This document shows positions 55,738-63,714 of a stretch of DNA of 64,000 bases, piece after piece (position 1 is the stretch's first letter; each line of letters opens with the position of its first letter). Origin of the DNA: Pseudonocardia alni (GTDB lineage Bacteria; Actinomycetota; Actinomycetes; Mycobacteriales; Pseudonocardiaceae); contig NZ_PHUJ01000003.1 of the NCBI RefSeq assembly GCF_002813375.1, positions 806,001 through 870,000 of the forward strand, written 5' to 3'. Below the pieces are notes generated by a model that saw only the letters and a list, made by a program, of their open reading frames with translations, was not told the origin of the DNA and ran no database searches. A program made the translations under genes and the position numbers.

Positions 55738-56097
55738 GTGCTCTGCCCCTGCGGTACCGGCCGCCCCGAGGACACCTGCTGCGCCCCCGTGCTCGCCGGG
55801 CGCCCCGCCGCCACGGCGGAGGCGCTGATGCGCAGCCGCTACACCGCCTTCGTGCGGGGCGACCGTGCGTACCTGCTGGCGTCGTGGCACCCGTCGACGC
55901 GGCCGCGACGGCTGCGGCTGGAGCCGGGGTCGGTGTGGACGGGGCTGGAGATCGTGGCGCGCTCGGGCGGGACGATGTTCTCCACCGACGGGACCGTCGA
56001 GTTCCGGGCCCATCGGACGGACGGGGTGCTGGCCGAGCGCAGCCGGTTCGTCCGGGAGGACGGTCGGTGGTTCTACGTCGACGGGGACGTGGAGTAG
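55738..56097 (+). CDS. YchJ/UPF0225-like protein with SEC-C-type cysteine motif
   Basis: The protein has 119 residues from GTG 55738, or 128 from the in-frame ATG at 55711. It starts with CPCGTGRPEDTCCAPVLAG, a Cys-rich SEC-C-like zinc motif, followed by the NTF2-like YchJ domain (AEALMRSRYTAFVRGDRAYL, SWHPSTRP, FVREDGRWFYVDGD). The function of UPF0225 proteins is unknown. The GTG start agrees with most family members, which begin just before the CPCG motif. The gene is divergent from bluB-cobT across 127 bases in which I see no recognised regulatory element. Confidence 0.78.
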   Translation: MLCPCGTGRPEDTCCAPVLAGRPAATAEALMRSRYTAFVRGDRAYLLASWHPSTRPRRLRLEPGSVWTGLEIVARSGGTMFSTDGTVEFRAHRTDGVLAERSRFVREDGRWFYVDGDVE

Positions 56098-56151
56098 GTA
56101 ACACCCCGTCCCCCGGCGACGACTCCGCGTGGACTCACGGGTGGGGGACGG

Positions 56152-56799
56152 TTGGCACGGCACAAGGAGCGCGGCCCGGACGGGCGGTTCGTGAAGGCGA
56201 GCACGGGCGTCGGCGCGTTGCTGCTGGCCCTATGGCTCGCCGTGTCCGGCGGCGGCCTGGGCGGCGGCGCCGCCGGCGGGGTCGCCGGGTCGGGTTCGTC
56301 GGCCGCGGCAGGCTCCTCGGGGTCCGGCGCATCGGCCTCGCGGAGCGTCCGGGCGAAGAACCGCAGCCAGGACGGGACGGCACGACGGCTGTCCCGCGCG
56401 GGGCGGGAGGTGCATCGCCTCGACGGCGACGTCCGGACCGACTGCGGGTCCGTGTCCTACGGTCGCGTGCGCGACTTCTTCGTCGGGACCCCGTGTGTCG
56501 GGGTCGGCCGGGCGTCGTTCGAGGTGCGGGAGGGTGGCGCGCGGGTGGTGGTGGCCGTCGCCGCGGTCGAGATGCCCGGAACGGCCGACGCGATGGGATT
56601 GAAGCGCCTCGTCGACACGTACGGCACCGGCAACGTCCGGGAGCTGCGGACACCGCGTGGGGTGCGCTGGACGGGGCGCCACTACACCTCGGGGCGCGAT
56701 GACGTGACGGTCGTGAACGCCCAGGCCGAGCCGATCGGTGCCTCCGCCGTGGCAGCGCGGCTGGCCGACGCGGTGGCCCGCGACGCCGCCCGGAGCTGA
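56152..56799 (+). CDS. Membrane-anchored or secreted protein of unknown function
   Basis: I do not recognise a family. The 215-residue frame from TTG 56152 (GGGGG four bases upstream) starts with a charged stretch (ARHKERGPDGRFVK), then one hydrophobic segment (GVGALLLALWLAVSGGG) and a Gly/Ser/Ala linker of about 40 residues. A compact domain follows with a cysteine pair (TDCGSVSYG and GTPCVGVG) that could form a disulfide outside the cell. GTG 56191 is an alternative start just before the hydrophobic segment. The downstream gene has its own SOS promoter, so this gene is probably monocistronic. Confidence 0.6.
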   Translation: MARHKERGPDGRFVKASTGVGALLLALWLAVSGGGLGGGAAGGVAGSGSSAAAGSSGSGASASRSVRAKNRSQDGTARRLSRAGREVHRLDGDVRTDCGSVSYGRVRDFFVGTPCVGVGRASFEVREGGARVVVAVAAVEMPGTADAMGLKRLVDTYGTGNVRELRTPRGVRWTGRHYTSGRDDVTVVNAQAEPIGASAVAARLADAVARDAARS

Positions 56800-56855
56800 G
56801 GTCCGGGATACCGGGGACGGCGAACGGCCCTCCACCTGCGGCGACCGAACTTGTA

Positions 56856-56871
56856 TCGAACATGTGTTCGA
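56856..56871. promoter_or_regulatory. LexA (SOS) box in the DUF222 gene promoter
   Basis: TCGAAC-ATGT-GTTCGA exactly fits the actinobacterial/Bacillus-type SOS box TCGAAC-N4-GTTCGA and is part of an 18-base perfect palindrome (56855-56872). It lies between a possible -35 (TTGTAT, 56851-56856) and the -10 TATACT (56873-56878), where bound LexA would block RNA polymerase. Confidence 0.85.
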
Positions 56872-56872
56872 T

Positions 56873-56878
56873 TATACT
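56873..56878 (+). promoter_or_regulatory. -10 element for a leaderless DUF222 transcript
   Basis: TATACT lies seven bases before GTG 56886. Transcription would begin at or next to the start codon, giving a leaderless mRNA. Confidence 0.6.
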
Positions 56879-56885
56879 CGGTGGC

Positions 56886-58154
56886 GTGGCTGTGACCCAC
56901 GAGCCTCCCGTCCACGCCCCCGGCGTGGACGGGCGCGGGTTCGCGTCCGGTGAGCTCGCGCTGCTGCGGCTCCTAATCGACCAGGTCGTCGACGACGACG
57001 TCTCCGTGCTCTCCGAGGCCGACCTGATCGACCAAATCCGGCAGATCGAGTCCCTGCAGTCGTCCCTCGCCGCGCTCCAGGCGACGCGCATCCGGGCGTT
57101 CGCCCAGGCACACGTCGAGAACAGGCTCACCGACGAACGCGCCGACGCCGACGGGCTCCATCGCAGTGTGGTCGCCCAGGTCCAGCTCGCCTGCCGCGTC
57201 TCCACGGCCGAGGCCCGCACCCGGGTGGCGAACGCCCGGGACCTGTACGCCGGGTTCGGGCGTGTCCGGGACCTGCACATAGCCGGGCAGCTCAGCGCCG
57301 CGAAGGTCTCCGCGATCGCCGTCGAGTGCCGTGATCTCGACACCCGTCGCCGCAGACAGGTCGACGCCCGTCTCGCCCTGCACGACCTGCCCCGCCTGGG
57401 CATCGGACGGCTCCGCGCGATGACCCGCCGGCTGGTCGCCGAGATCGCCCCCGACCTGTTCCGCGCCCGCGTCCACACCGCCCGAGCCGAACGCCGGGTC
57501 ACGCTGCGGCCGGCGCCGGACGCGATGAGCTACCTGACCGCCTACGTGCCGGCCGAACAGGGCGCCGCCTGCCTCGCCGCCCTCCAGAAAGCCTTCGTCG
57601 AGGTCCAGGTCGACCCCGCGCCGCTGACCCGCACCCGCGGACAGGTCCTCGCCGACACCCTCGTCGAACGCGTCACCGGACAGACCACCGCCACCGCGGT
57701 GAACCTCGAGGTCCAGGTCACCGTCCCGGTCCAGGCCCTGCTCGACCCCACCTCCCCGCTCCCCGCGGAGATCCCCGGCCTCGGGCCCGTCCCGGCCGAT
57801 CTGCTCGCCACCTCCGACGGGACGAAGGCGCTGCGCCGGCTGCTCACCGACCACGGTCTGGTCATCGGCGGCGACTCCCGCCGACGCACCTCCACCGGCC
57901 TGCTCGCCACCCTGGTGAGGGCCCGGGCGCAGAACCGGTGCACCGAGCCCTACTACGACGCACCGATCCGCCACCTCGACCACATCCACCGCACCGCCGA
58001 CGGTGGCCGCACCGAGCTGGACAACGGACGGGGGGTGTGTGAGTTCCACAACCACGTCCGCGAACAACCCGGCTGGCACGTCGCCCGTGGACCCGCCGGG
58101 GTCACGACCACCACCCCCACCGGACACACCTACCTCGCACCCGACCCACCGTGA
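56886..58154 (+). CDS. DUF222/HNH endonuclease-domain protein (13E12-repeat family), SOS-regulated
   Basis: The 422-residue protein has the helical DUF222 domain (LIDQIRQIESLQSSLAALQA, LACRVSTAEARTRVANARDL, AGQLSAAKVSAIAVEC) and a C-terminal HNH domain (RHLDHIHRTADGGRTELDNG, then GVCEFHNHVRE). The first zinc pair is incomplete: the usual CxxPxC reads CTEPYY, so one cysteine is replaced by tyrosine. This family is abundant in actinobacteria and the mycobacterial 13E12 members are known to carry SOS boxes. The start GTG 56886 is set by the adjacent -10; an ATG at 56862 would overlap the LexA box. The role is unknown; DNA cleavage during damage is plausible but the altered zinc site makes it uncertain. 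Confidence 0.85.
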   Translation: MAVTHEPPVHAPGVDGRGFASGELALLRLLIDQVVDDDVSVLSEADLIDQIRQIESLQSSLAALQATRIRAFAQAHVENRLTDERADADGLHRSVVAQVQLACRVSTAEARTRVANARDLYAGFGRVRDLHIAGQLSAAKVSAIAVECRDLDTRRRRQVDARLALHDLPRLGIGRLRAMTRRLVAEIAPDLFRARVHTARAERRVTLRPAPDAMSYLTAYVPAEQGAACLAALQKAFVEVQVDPAPLTRTRGQVLADTLVERVTGQTTATAVNLEVQVTVPVQALLDPTSPLPAEIPGLGPVPADLLATSDGTKALRRLLTDHGLVIGGDSRRRTSTGLLATLVRARAQNRCTEPYYDAPIRHLDHIHRTADGGRTELDNGRGVCEFHNHVREQPGWHVARGPAGVTTTTPTGHTYLAPDPP

Positions 58155-58204
58155 GCCGCGTCGCGACTGTCGCCGGTGCGGCGACGCGGCTAGCGTGCCG
58201 GGAC

Positions 58205-59389
58205 GTGGATCATTCCCCGCTCGGCGACGACCCCACCGGCGGACCGCTGGACGGCGTGCTGGTCGCCGACTTCTCCCGCGTCCTCGCCGGGCCCTACGCC
58301 ACGATGATGCTGGCCGACCTCGGCGCGACGGTGATCAAGGTCGAGGGTCCCGGCGGCGACGACACCCGCACCTGGAAGCCGCCGGTGGTCAGCGACCCCG
58401 AGCAGGGCGACATCTCCACCTACTACCTGTCGATCAACCGGAACAAGCGGTCCGTGGTGCTCGACCTGACCGACCCGGGCGACCTCGCGGCGGCACGCGA
58501 GCTGGCGCGGCGGGCCGACGTCGTCGTCGAGAACTTCCGGCCGGGCGGCGCGGCGCGATTCGGGCTGGACCACGACAGCGTCTCGGCCGGCAACCCCGGG
58601 GTCGTGTACTGCTCGATCACCGGGTTCGGCGCCCGCGGCGGCGCCCACCTGGCCGGCTACGACCTGCTCGTCCAGGCGGTGTCCGGGCTGATGAGCCTGA
58701 CCGGCGACGTCGACGGGCCGCCGTTCCGCGCGGGGGTCGCGGTGTTCGACGTCCTCACCGGCCTCCACGCCGCACTCGCGGTCGGCGCGGCGCTGCGGCA
58801 CCGCGAGCGGACCGGGCAGGGCCAGCTGCTGGAGACGAACCTGCTGTCGGTCGCGATGTCCACCCTGGTCAACCAGACCGAGGCCTACGTCGCCGCCGGC
58901 GCGGTCGGCCGCCGGATGGGCAACGCCCATCCCAGCGTCTTCCCGTACCAGCCGATGCCCACCGCGGACGGCGACCTCATCGTCATCGCCGGCAACGACG
59001 GCCAGTTCCGCAAGCTCGCGACCGTCCTCGGCGACCCGGCCATGGCCGAGGACCCGCGCTTCGCGACCATGTCCGACCGGATCGGCCACCGGGAGGAGAT
59101 CGAGCAGCGGCTGCGCGCCCGCCTCGCCACCCGCACCGCCCAGGAGTGGTACGACGCGATCACCGCCGCCGGCGTGCCCTGCGGCCCGATCAACACCGTC
59201 GACGGCGGTGTCGCCCTCGCCGAGGAGCTCGGCCTCGACCCGGTCGTCCGGGCCGACGACGCCGCCGCCGTCCCGACCGTCCGCAACCCGGTCACCTGGT
59301 CGGTGACCCCACCGTCCTACCGCCGCTCTCCCCCGCCGCTGGGTGCCGACTCCGCCGAGGTCCGGGCCTGGCTCGACCAGAACGGATAG
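58205..59389 (+). CDS. Class III CoA-transferase (CaiB/BaiF family)
   Basis: The protein (394 residues from GTG 58205) has the family's LDGVLVADFSRVLAGPYATM start, LADLGATVIKVEGPGGDDTR, YYLSINRNKRSVVLDL, DVVVENFRPG and YDLLVQAVSGLMSLTG, plus the C-terminal ITAAGVPCGPINTV. These enzymes move CoA between carboxylic acids through an aspartyl intermediate. TAGCGT at 58191-58196, eight bases before the GTG, suggests a leaderless start; GTG 58151, overlapping the DUF222 stop, is the alternative. The CaiB name recalls carnitine metabolism, but the family is broad and the carnitine-type operon is 23 kb away, so no link is claimed. Confidence 0.85.
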   Translation: MDHSPLGDDPTGGPLDGVLVADFSRVLAGPYATMMLADLGATVIKVEGPGGDDTRTWKPPVVSDPEQGDISTYYLSINRNKRSVVLDLTDPGDLAAARELARRADVVVENFRPGGAARFGLDHDSVSAGNPGVVYCSITGFGARGGAHLAGYDLLVQAVSGLMSLTGDVDGPPFRAGVAVFDVLTGLHAALAVGAALRHRERTGQGQLLETNLLSVAMSTLVNQTEAYVAAGAVGRRMGNAHPSVFPYQPMPTADGDLIVIAGNDGQFRKLATVLGDPAMAEDPRFATMSDRIGHREEIEQRLRARLATRTAQEWYDAITAAGVPCGPINTVDGGVALAEELGLDPVVRADDAAAVPTVRNPVTWSVTPPSYRRSPPPLGADSAEVRAWLDQNG

Positions 59390-59452
59390 CGCCACTCGCC
59401 GCCATCGGATAGTCTCGGTATCCACGCAGCACCGTGACGAGGGAGTGGACCG

Positions 59453-59935
59453 ATGGCGCCGTACACCCGCACGACCAACGAGCCGACCGACGGGCCGGTC
59501 GTCGTGTTGCTCATCGGCATGCGCTTCAACCGGCCCTGGAAGGTCCGGGCCTGGCTGCCGGTGGTGAGCGCGATGTCCGGGATGCTGCGTGAGCTGGAGC
59601 GCGACCCCGCCCACGGGCTGCTCGGGACCCGCCCGGGGATCGGCCCCGGCGGCCCGTTCCTCGTGCAGTACTGGCGCGATCGCGAGTCCCTCTACGCCTA
59701 CGCGAGCGACACCGCGGCGACGCACCGGCCGGCCTGGGCCGCGTTCAACCGCCGCGCCCGCCGCTACCCCGGCGCCGTCGGGATCTGGCACGAGACCTTC
59801 GTGGCCGGGGAATTCGAGACGATCTACGGCGACATGCCGCCGTCGGGGCTGGCGAAGGCACTGGGCGTGCGCGAGATCGACGCCGCCACCGACGGCGGCC
59901 GCCGCCGGCTCGACGCCTCACGACACGCCGCCTGA
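59453..59935 (+). CDS. DUF4188 family protein (phenylacetaldoxime dehydratase/monooxygenase-like)
   Basis: This 160-residue protein matches DUF4188: VVVLLIGMRFNRPWKVRAWL, a short helical stretch, GLLGTRPGIGPGGPFLVQYW, then IWHETFVAGEFETIYGDMPP. The fold resembles ABM-type ferredoxin-like domains; no activity is established for the family. GAGGGAG lies seven bases before ATG 59453. Upstream, GGATA-GTCTCGG-TATCC (59407-59423) is a small inverted repeat that overlaps a possible TAGTCT -10. Confidence 0.8.
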   Translation: MAPYTRTTNEPTDGPVVVLLIGMRFNRPWKVRAWLPVVSAMSGMLRELERDPAHGLLGTRPGIGPGGPFLVQYWRDRESLYAYASDTAATHRPAWAAFNRRARRYPGAVGIWHETFVAGEFETIYGDMPPSGLAKALGVREIDAATDGGRRRLDASRHAA

Positions 59936-59979
59936 CGTCTCGTGTTGCGGGCCGTAACGGGCCACCGGAGGATCGGCCG

Positions 59980-61377
59980 ATGAGTTCGGGGGCGCAGACG
60001 GCGAAGCGGCCGTCGCAGTGGGCGATCTGGTTCTTCGGGGCACTCGGCGGGATCCTGTGGGGGTACGACACGGGCGTCATCTCCGGGGCGATCCTGTTCA
60101 TCCCCGACGACATCCCGCTGTCGTCGCTGGAACAGGGCACCGTGGTGTCCGGCCTGCTGGTCGGCGCGATGCTCGGGGCGGGCGTCTCCGGCAAGCTCGC
60201 CGACACCCTCGGCCGGCGGCTGCTGATCCTGCTCGGCGGGATCGTGTTCGTCATCGGCACGCTCGGCGCCGCCCTCGGGGTGAACGTCGCGATGCTCGTC
60301 GGGTTCCGGTTCGTGATGGGCGTCGGCGTCGGCATCGTGTCGGTGGTCGTGCCGATGTACCTGTCCGAGCTGGCCCCGGCCCGCATCCGCGGACGGCTGA
60401 CGTCGCTGATGCAGCTGCTGGTGACCGTCGGGATCTTCCTGGCCTACGTCACCGACTTCGCCTTCGCCGAGTCCCGGGACTGGCGCTGGATGATCGGTCT
60501 CGGCGTGATCCCCGCGGTCGTCCTCGCCATCGGCATCTACACCCAGCCGGAGAGCCCCCGCTGGCTGGTCGCGCAGAAGCCCGACGGCGGCGAGGAGGAC
60601 GCGCGGGTCGTACTGGAGCGGCTGCGCGGCACCCCGGAGGCGGCCGAGGCCGAGCTGTCGGAGATCCGAGAGAGCGTGCGGGTCGAGCGGGAGAACACCG
60701 AGAAGGTCGCGATCGGGACGCTGTTCTCCCCGCGGCTGCGGCGGCTGACCCTCATCGGGATGCTGCTGGTGTTCTTCCAGAACTTCGTCGGCATCAACAC
60801 GATCATCTACTACGCGCCGACCCTGCTCACCGACGTCGGCTTCGGGGCGACCGGCGCGATCGGCGCCAACGTGGGCATCGGCGCGGTGAACATGCTGATG
60901 ACGCTGCCCGGGATGTGGCTGATCGACCGCGCCGGGCGACGCCCGCTGCTGCGCTGGGGCGCGGTCGGCATGTGCGTGGCGATGATCGTTCTGGCTGTCA
61001 CCAACCTGGTCGGGTTGGAGCAGGGACCGCTGCTGCTCGGGCTGACGCTGGCCGGGATCGTCGTCTACATCGCCTCGTTCTCGATCTCCTGGGGCCCGGT
61101 GCAGTGGGTGCTGCTGCCGGAGCTGTTCCCGCTGCGGGTCCGCGCCGGCGCGGTCGCGTTCTGTGTGACGTTCAACTGGCTGTTCAACATGACCGTCGCG
61201 CTGCTGTTCCCGTCGCTGCTCGAGGCGTTCGGCGCGGGCTGGAACTTCCTGTTCTTCGCGGTGACGACGGCGGCCGCCTACATCTACGCGACCCGGCTGC
61301 TGCCCGAGACGAAGGGCCGCAGCCTGGAGGAGATCGAGCGGGACCTGGCCCAGCCGGTCACGGCGAAGCCGGCGTGA
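59980..61377 (+). CDS. MFS sugar porter (sugar:H+ symporter)
   Basis: This 465-residue, 12-helix transporter has the sugar-porter signatures: GGILWGYDTGVISGA in helix 1, GKLADTLGRRLLIL, PMYLSELAPARIRGRL, PESPRWLVAQK, QNFVGINTIIYYAP (helix 7), GRRPLLRWG and PETKGRSLEEIERDL at the end. It should import a hexose, pentose or inositol with protons. GGAGG lies nine bases before the ATG. It overlaps the convergent molybdoenzyme gene by 20 bases. The window's sugar enzymes (ppgK, galK, mannitol dehydrogenase) offer possible partners, but none is adjacent. Confidence 0.9.
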   Translation: MSSGAQTAKRPSQWAIWFFGALGGILWGYDTGVISGAILFIPDDIPLSSLEQGTVVSGLLVGAMLGAGVSGKLADTLGRRLLILLGGIVFVIGTLGAALGVNVAMLVGFRFVMGVGVGIVSVVVPMYLSELAPARIRGRLTSLMQLLVTVGIFLAYVTDFAFAESRDWRWMIGLGVIPAVVLAIGIYTQPESPRWLVAQKPDGGEEDARVVLERLRGTPEAAEAELSEIRESVRVERENTEKVAIGTLFSPRLRRLTLIGMLLVFFQNFVGINTIIYYAPTLLTDVGFGATGAIGANVGIGAVNMLMTLPGMWLIDRAGRRPLLRWGAVGMCVAMIVLAVTNLVGLEQGPLLLGLTLAGIVVYIASFSISWGPVQWVLLPELFPLRVRAGAVAFCVTFNWLFNMTVALLFPSLLEAFGAGWNFLFFAVTTAAAYIYATRLLPETKGRSLEEIERDLAQPVTAKPA

Positions 61378-63664
61378 CCGGCGGGGTGTGCGCGGTGACC
61401 TCCGGGGCCTCGTGGCGGTACGGCTCCACCGCGACCGCGCACAGCTGACCGCTGCACCCCTGCGCGAAGCCCGACGTACCCCGGTCGCGGGTCACGGCGT
61501 TCGGGTTGCCGTGCACGCAGAGGCCGTCGTCGCCGAGTTCGGGACGGTCCGGGTCGGGACGCGGGTCCCACCACGCCCCGGTCGGCAGCTGGAGCACGCC
61601 GGGCCGGATGTCGTCGGTGACCCGCGCCGCGGCCAGGCAGGCACCCCGGTCGTTGTGGAGGCGGACGACGTCGCCGTCGCCGATGCCGAGCCGGGCGGCG
61701 TCGTCGGGGTGGATGCGCACGACCTCGCGCCCGGAGCGTTTCGACCCGGCCGAGTGGGCGCCGAAGTCGAGCTGGGAGTGCAGCCGGGTCGCCGGCTGGT
61801 TGGAGACCAGCCAGAACGGGTGCCGGTCGTCGGGGACCTCGGTCGGCTCGATCCACGCCGGGTGACCGGGGTGGTCGGGCAGCCCGAGCGCGGCGATCGG
61901 GCCGGACCCGACCTGGACGCGGCCGGACGCCGTCGGCAGCGGGTGCGCGACGGGGTCGGCGCGGAAACGGGCCAGCACCCCGCCGTCGTCGGGGCGCTGG
62001 GGCAGCTCCAGCTCGCCGCGCTCCCAGAACTCCTCGAACGACGGCGCGTCGAGCCCGCGGTCGGCCAGGCCCTTGCGGGTGCGGTCGTACATGTGGACCA
62101 GCCACTCGTGCGACGTCCGGCCCTCGGTGAAGGCCTCGCCGTGCCCGAGCCGCACGGCCAGGTCGGCGAGCACGTCGTAGTCGTCGCGGGCCTCGCCGTG
62201 CCGGGGCACCAGCTGCTTCATCGCGACGACGAGCGGGTCGGAGCTGGTGGCGCCGATGTCGTCGCGTTCGAGGGTCGTCGTGGACGGCAGCACGACGTCG
62301 GCGTGCCGCGCGGTGGCCGTCCACATCGGGTCGTGGACGACGAACGTGTCCAGCTCGGCGACCGCGCGCCGCATCCGGCGCAGGTCCTGGTGGTGGTGGA
62401 ACGGGTTGCCGCCGGCCCACCACGCCATCCGCACGTGCGGGTAGGTGTGCCCGGCGCCCTGGTAGGAGTAGGTCTCCCCCGGGTGCAGCAGCATGTCCGC
62501 GACCCGCGCGACCGGGATGAACGAGGTCACCGGGTTCGGCGCCCGGGAGAACGTGGGTACCGGCACCGCGTTGCGCGGGCGCCCGTAGTGCCCGAGCGAC
62601 CCGAGGCCGTAGTTGAAGCCGCCGCCGGGGAGCCCGATCTGACCGAGCACCGCAGCGAGCGCCGTCCCGCCCCAGACCGGCTGCTCGCCGTGCTCGGCGC
62701 GCTGCAGCGACTGCGCGACGGTCACCAGGGTGCGGCCGTGTGCGATCCGCCAGGCCAGCTCGCGGATCGTCGCCGCCGGGATGCCGGTGACGCCCTCGGC
62801 CCACGAGGCGTCCTTCGCCGGGGCGGCGAACAGGTACTCGCGCAGCCGGTCCCAGCCGTCGCAGTGCGAGGCGAGGAAGTCGGTGTCGGCCCGCCCCGCC
62901 TCCACGACGGTGTGCATGAGCGCCAGCATCAGCGCGACGTCGGTGCCGGGCCGGATCGGCAGCCAGGTGGCGTCCACCTCCTCCGGCAGGTCCGGACGCA
63001 GCGGGCTGACCAGCACGAACACCGCGCCCCGGTCGCGGGCGGCGCGCATGGCCCCGCGCTCGACGTGCCGGCTGACCCCGCCCGCGGCGATCGCGGAGTT
63101 CTTCAGCGCCATCCCGCCGAACGCGACGACGGTGTCGGTGTGCGCCGCGACCTGGTCCCAGGTCACCGCGTAGCGGGTCACCGCGTCGAAGGTGCCCAGC
63201 ACGTGCGGCAGCACCACCTCGGCGGCGCCGCCGGAGTAGGTGTTGACCGAGCGGGTGTAGCCCCCGGTCAGCGCGAGGAACCGGTGCAGCTGGCCCTGGG
63301 CGTGGTGGAAGCGCCCGGCCGACGCCCAGCCGTAGGAGCCGCCGTAGACGGCCTCGTCGCCGTGGGTGGAGCGGACCCGGTGGGTCTCCTCGGCGAGCCG
63401 GTCGAGCACGGCGTCCCAGGACACGGTGCGGTAGCCGTCGCGCCCACGACCGGGGTCACGGCCCGGGCCGCGGTCCCACCAGCCGCGGCGCACCGCGGGC
63501 GCGGCGACCCGGGCGGCGTGCCCGACGGCCGCGGGGATGTTGTCCAGCACCGGGGACGGGTCCGGGTCGCCCGGGTGCGGGCGGACCCGCAGCCTGCTGC
63601 CGTCCCACCGGGCGTGGAACACGCCCCAGTGCGCGCTGTGGGTCCTCACGTTCTCGGTCACCAC
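61358..63664 (-). CDS. Molybdopterin oxidoreductase, DMSO/TMAO/biotin-sulfoxide reductase type
   Basis: This 768-residue protein is a single-subunit molybdoenzyme. It lacks the N-terminal CxxC iron-sulfur motif and carries YGGSYGWASAGRFHHAQGQL near residue 105, whose serine is the expected Mo ligand of the DMSO-reductase group. Further segments are NTYSGGAAEVVLPHVLG, WWAGGNPFHHHQDL, LPSTTTLERDDIG and the C-terminal NDRGACLAAARV with AWWDPRPDP. No Tat signal is seen, so it is probably cytoplasmic like BisC/MsrP-type S- or N-oxide reductases. Start GTG 63664 or 63661. The 3' end overlaps the sugar porter by 20 bases; a palindrome pair lies in its promoter. Confidence 0.88.
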   Translation of the reverse strand: MVTENVRTHSAHWGVFHARWDGSRLRVRPHPGDPDPSPVLDNIPAAVGHAARVAAPAVRRGWWDRGPGRDPGRGRDGYRTVSWDAVLDRLAEETHRVRSTHGDEAVYGGSYGWASAGRFHHAQGQLHRFLALTGGYTRSVNTYSGGAAEVVLPHVLGTFDAVTRYAVTWDQVAAHTDTVVAFGGMALKNSAIAAGGVSRHVERGAMRAARDRGAVFVLVSPLRPDLPEEVDATWLPIRPGTDVALMLALMHTVVEAGRADTDFLASHCDGWDRLREYLFAAPAKDASWAEGVTGIPAATIRELAWRIAHGRTLVTVAQSLQRAEHGEQPVWGGTALAAVLGQIGLPGGGFNYGLGSLGHYGRPRNAVPVPTFSRAPNPVTSFIPVARVADMLLHPGETYSYQGAGHTYPHVRMAWWAGGNPFHHHQDLRRMRRAVAELDTFVVHDPMWTATARHADVVLPSTTTLERDDIGATSSDPLVVAMKQLVPRHGEARDDYDVLADLAVRLGHGEAFTEGRTSHEWLVHMYDRTRKGLADRGLDAPSFEEFWERGELELPQRPDDGGVLARFRADPVAHPLPTASGRVQVGSGPIAALGLPDHPGHPAWIEPTEVPDDRHPFWLVSNQPATRLHSQLDFGAHSAGSKRSGREVVRIHPDDAARLGIGDGDVVRLHNDRGACLAAARVTDDIRPGVLQLPTGAWWDPRPDPDRPELGDDGLCVHGNPNAVTRDRGTSGFAQGCSGQLCAVAVEPYRHEAPEVTAHTPPVTPASP

Positions 63665-63676
63665 CGACCACCGTAA

Positions 63677-63702
63677 CCCGCATGCGGGGGCCCGCATACG
63701 GG
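63677..63702. promoter_or_regulatory. Twin 12-bp palindromes in the molybdoenzyme/DinB divergent promoter
   Basis: CCCGCATGCGGG (63677-63688, perfect palindrome) is followed after two bases by CCCGCATACGGG (63691-63702, same with one change). The 14-base repeat distance differs from one helical turn. The two sit in the 50-base gap between divergent genes and could be operator half-units or form alternative hairpins. Confidence 0.45.
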
Positions 63703-63714
63703 AAAGCCCGTCCC

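Noticed and set aside
58151..59389. CaiB-family CoA-transferase as part of the carnitine system
   Set aside because: The family is broad, anaerobic CaiB partners are missing, and the gene is 23 kb from the carnitine-type operon.
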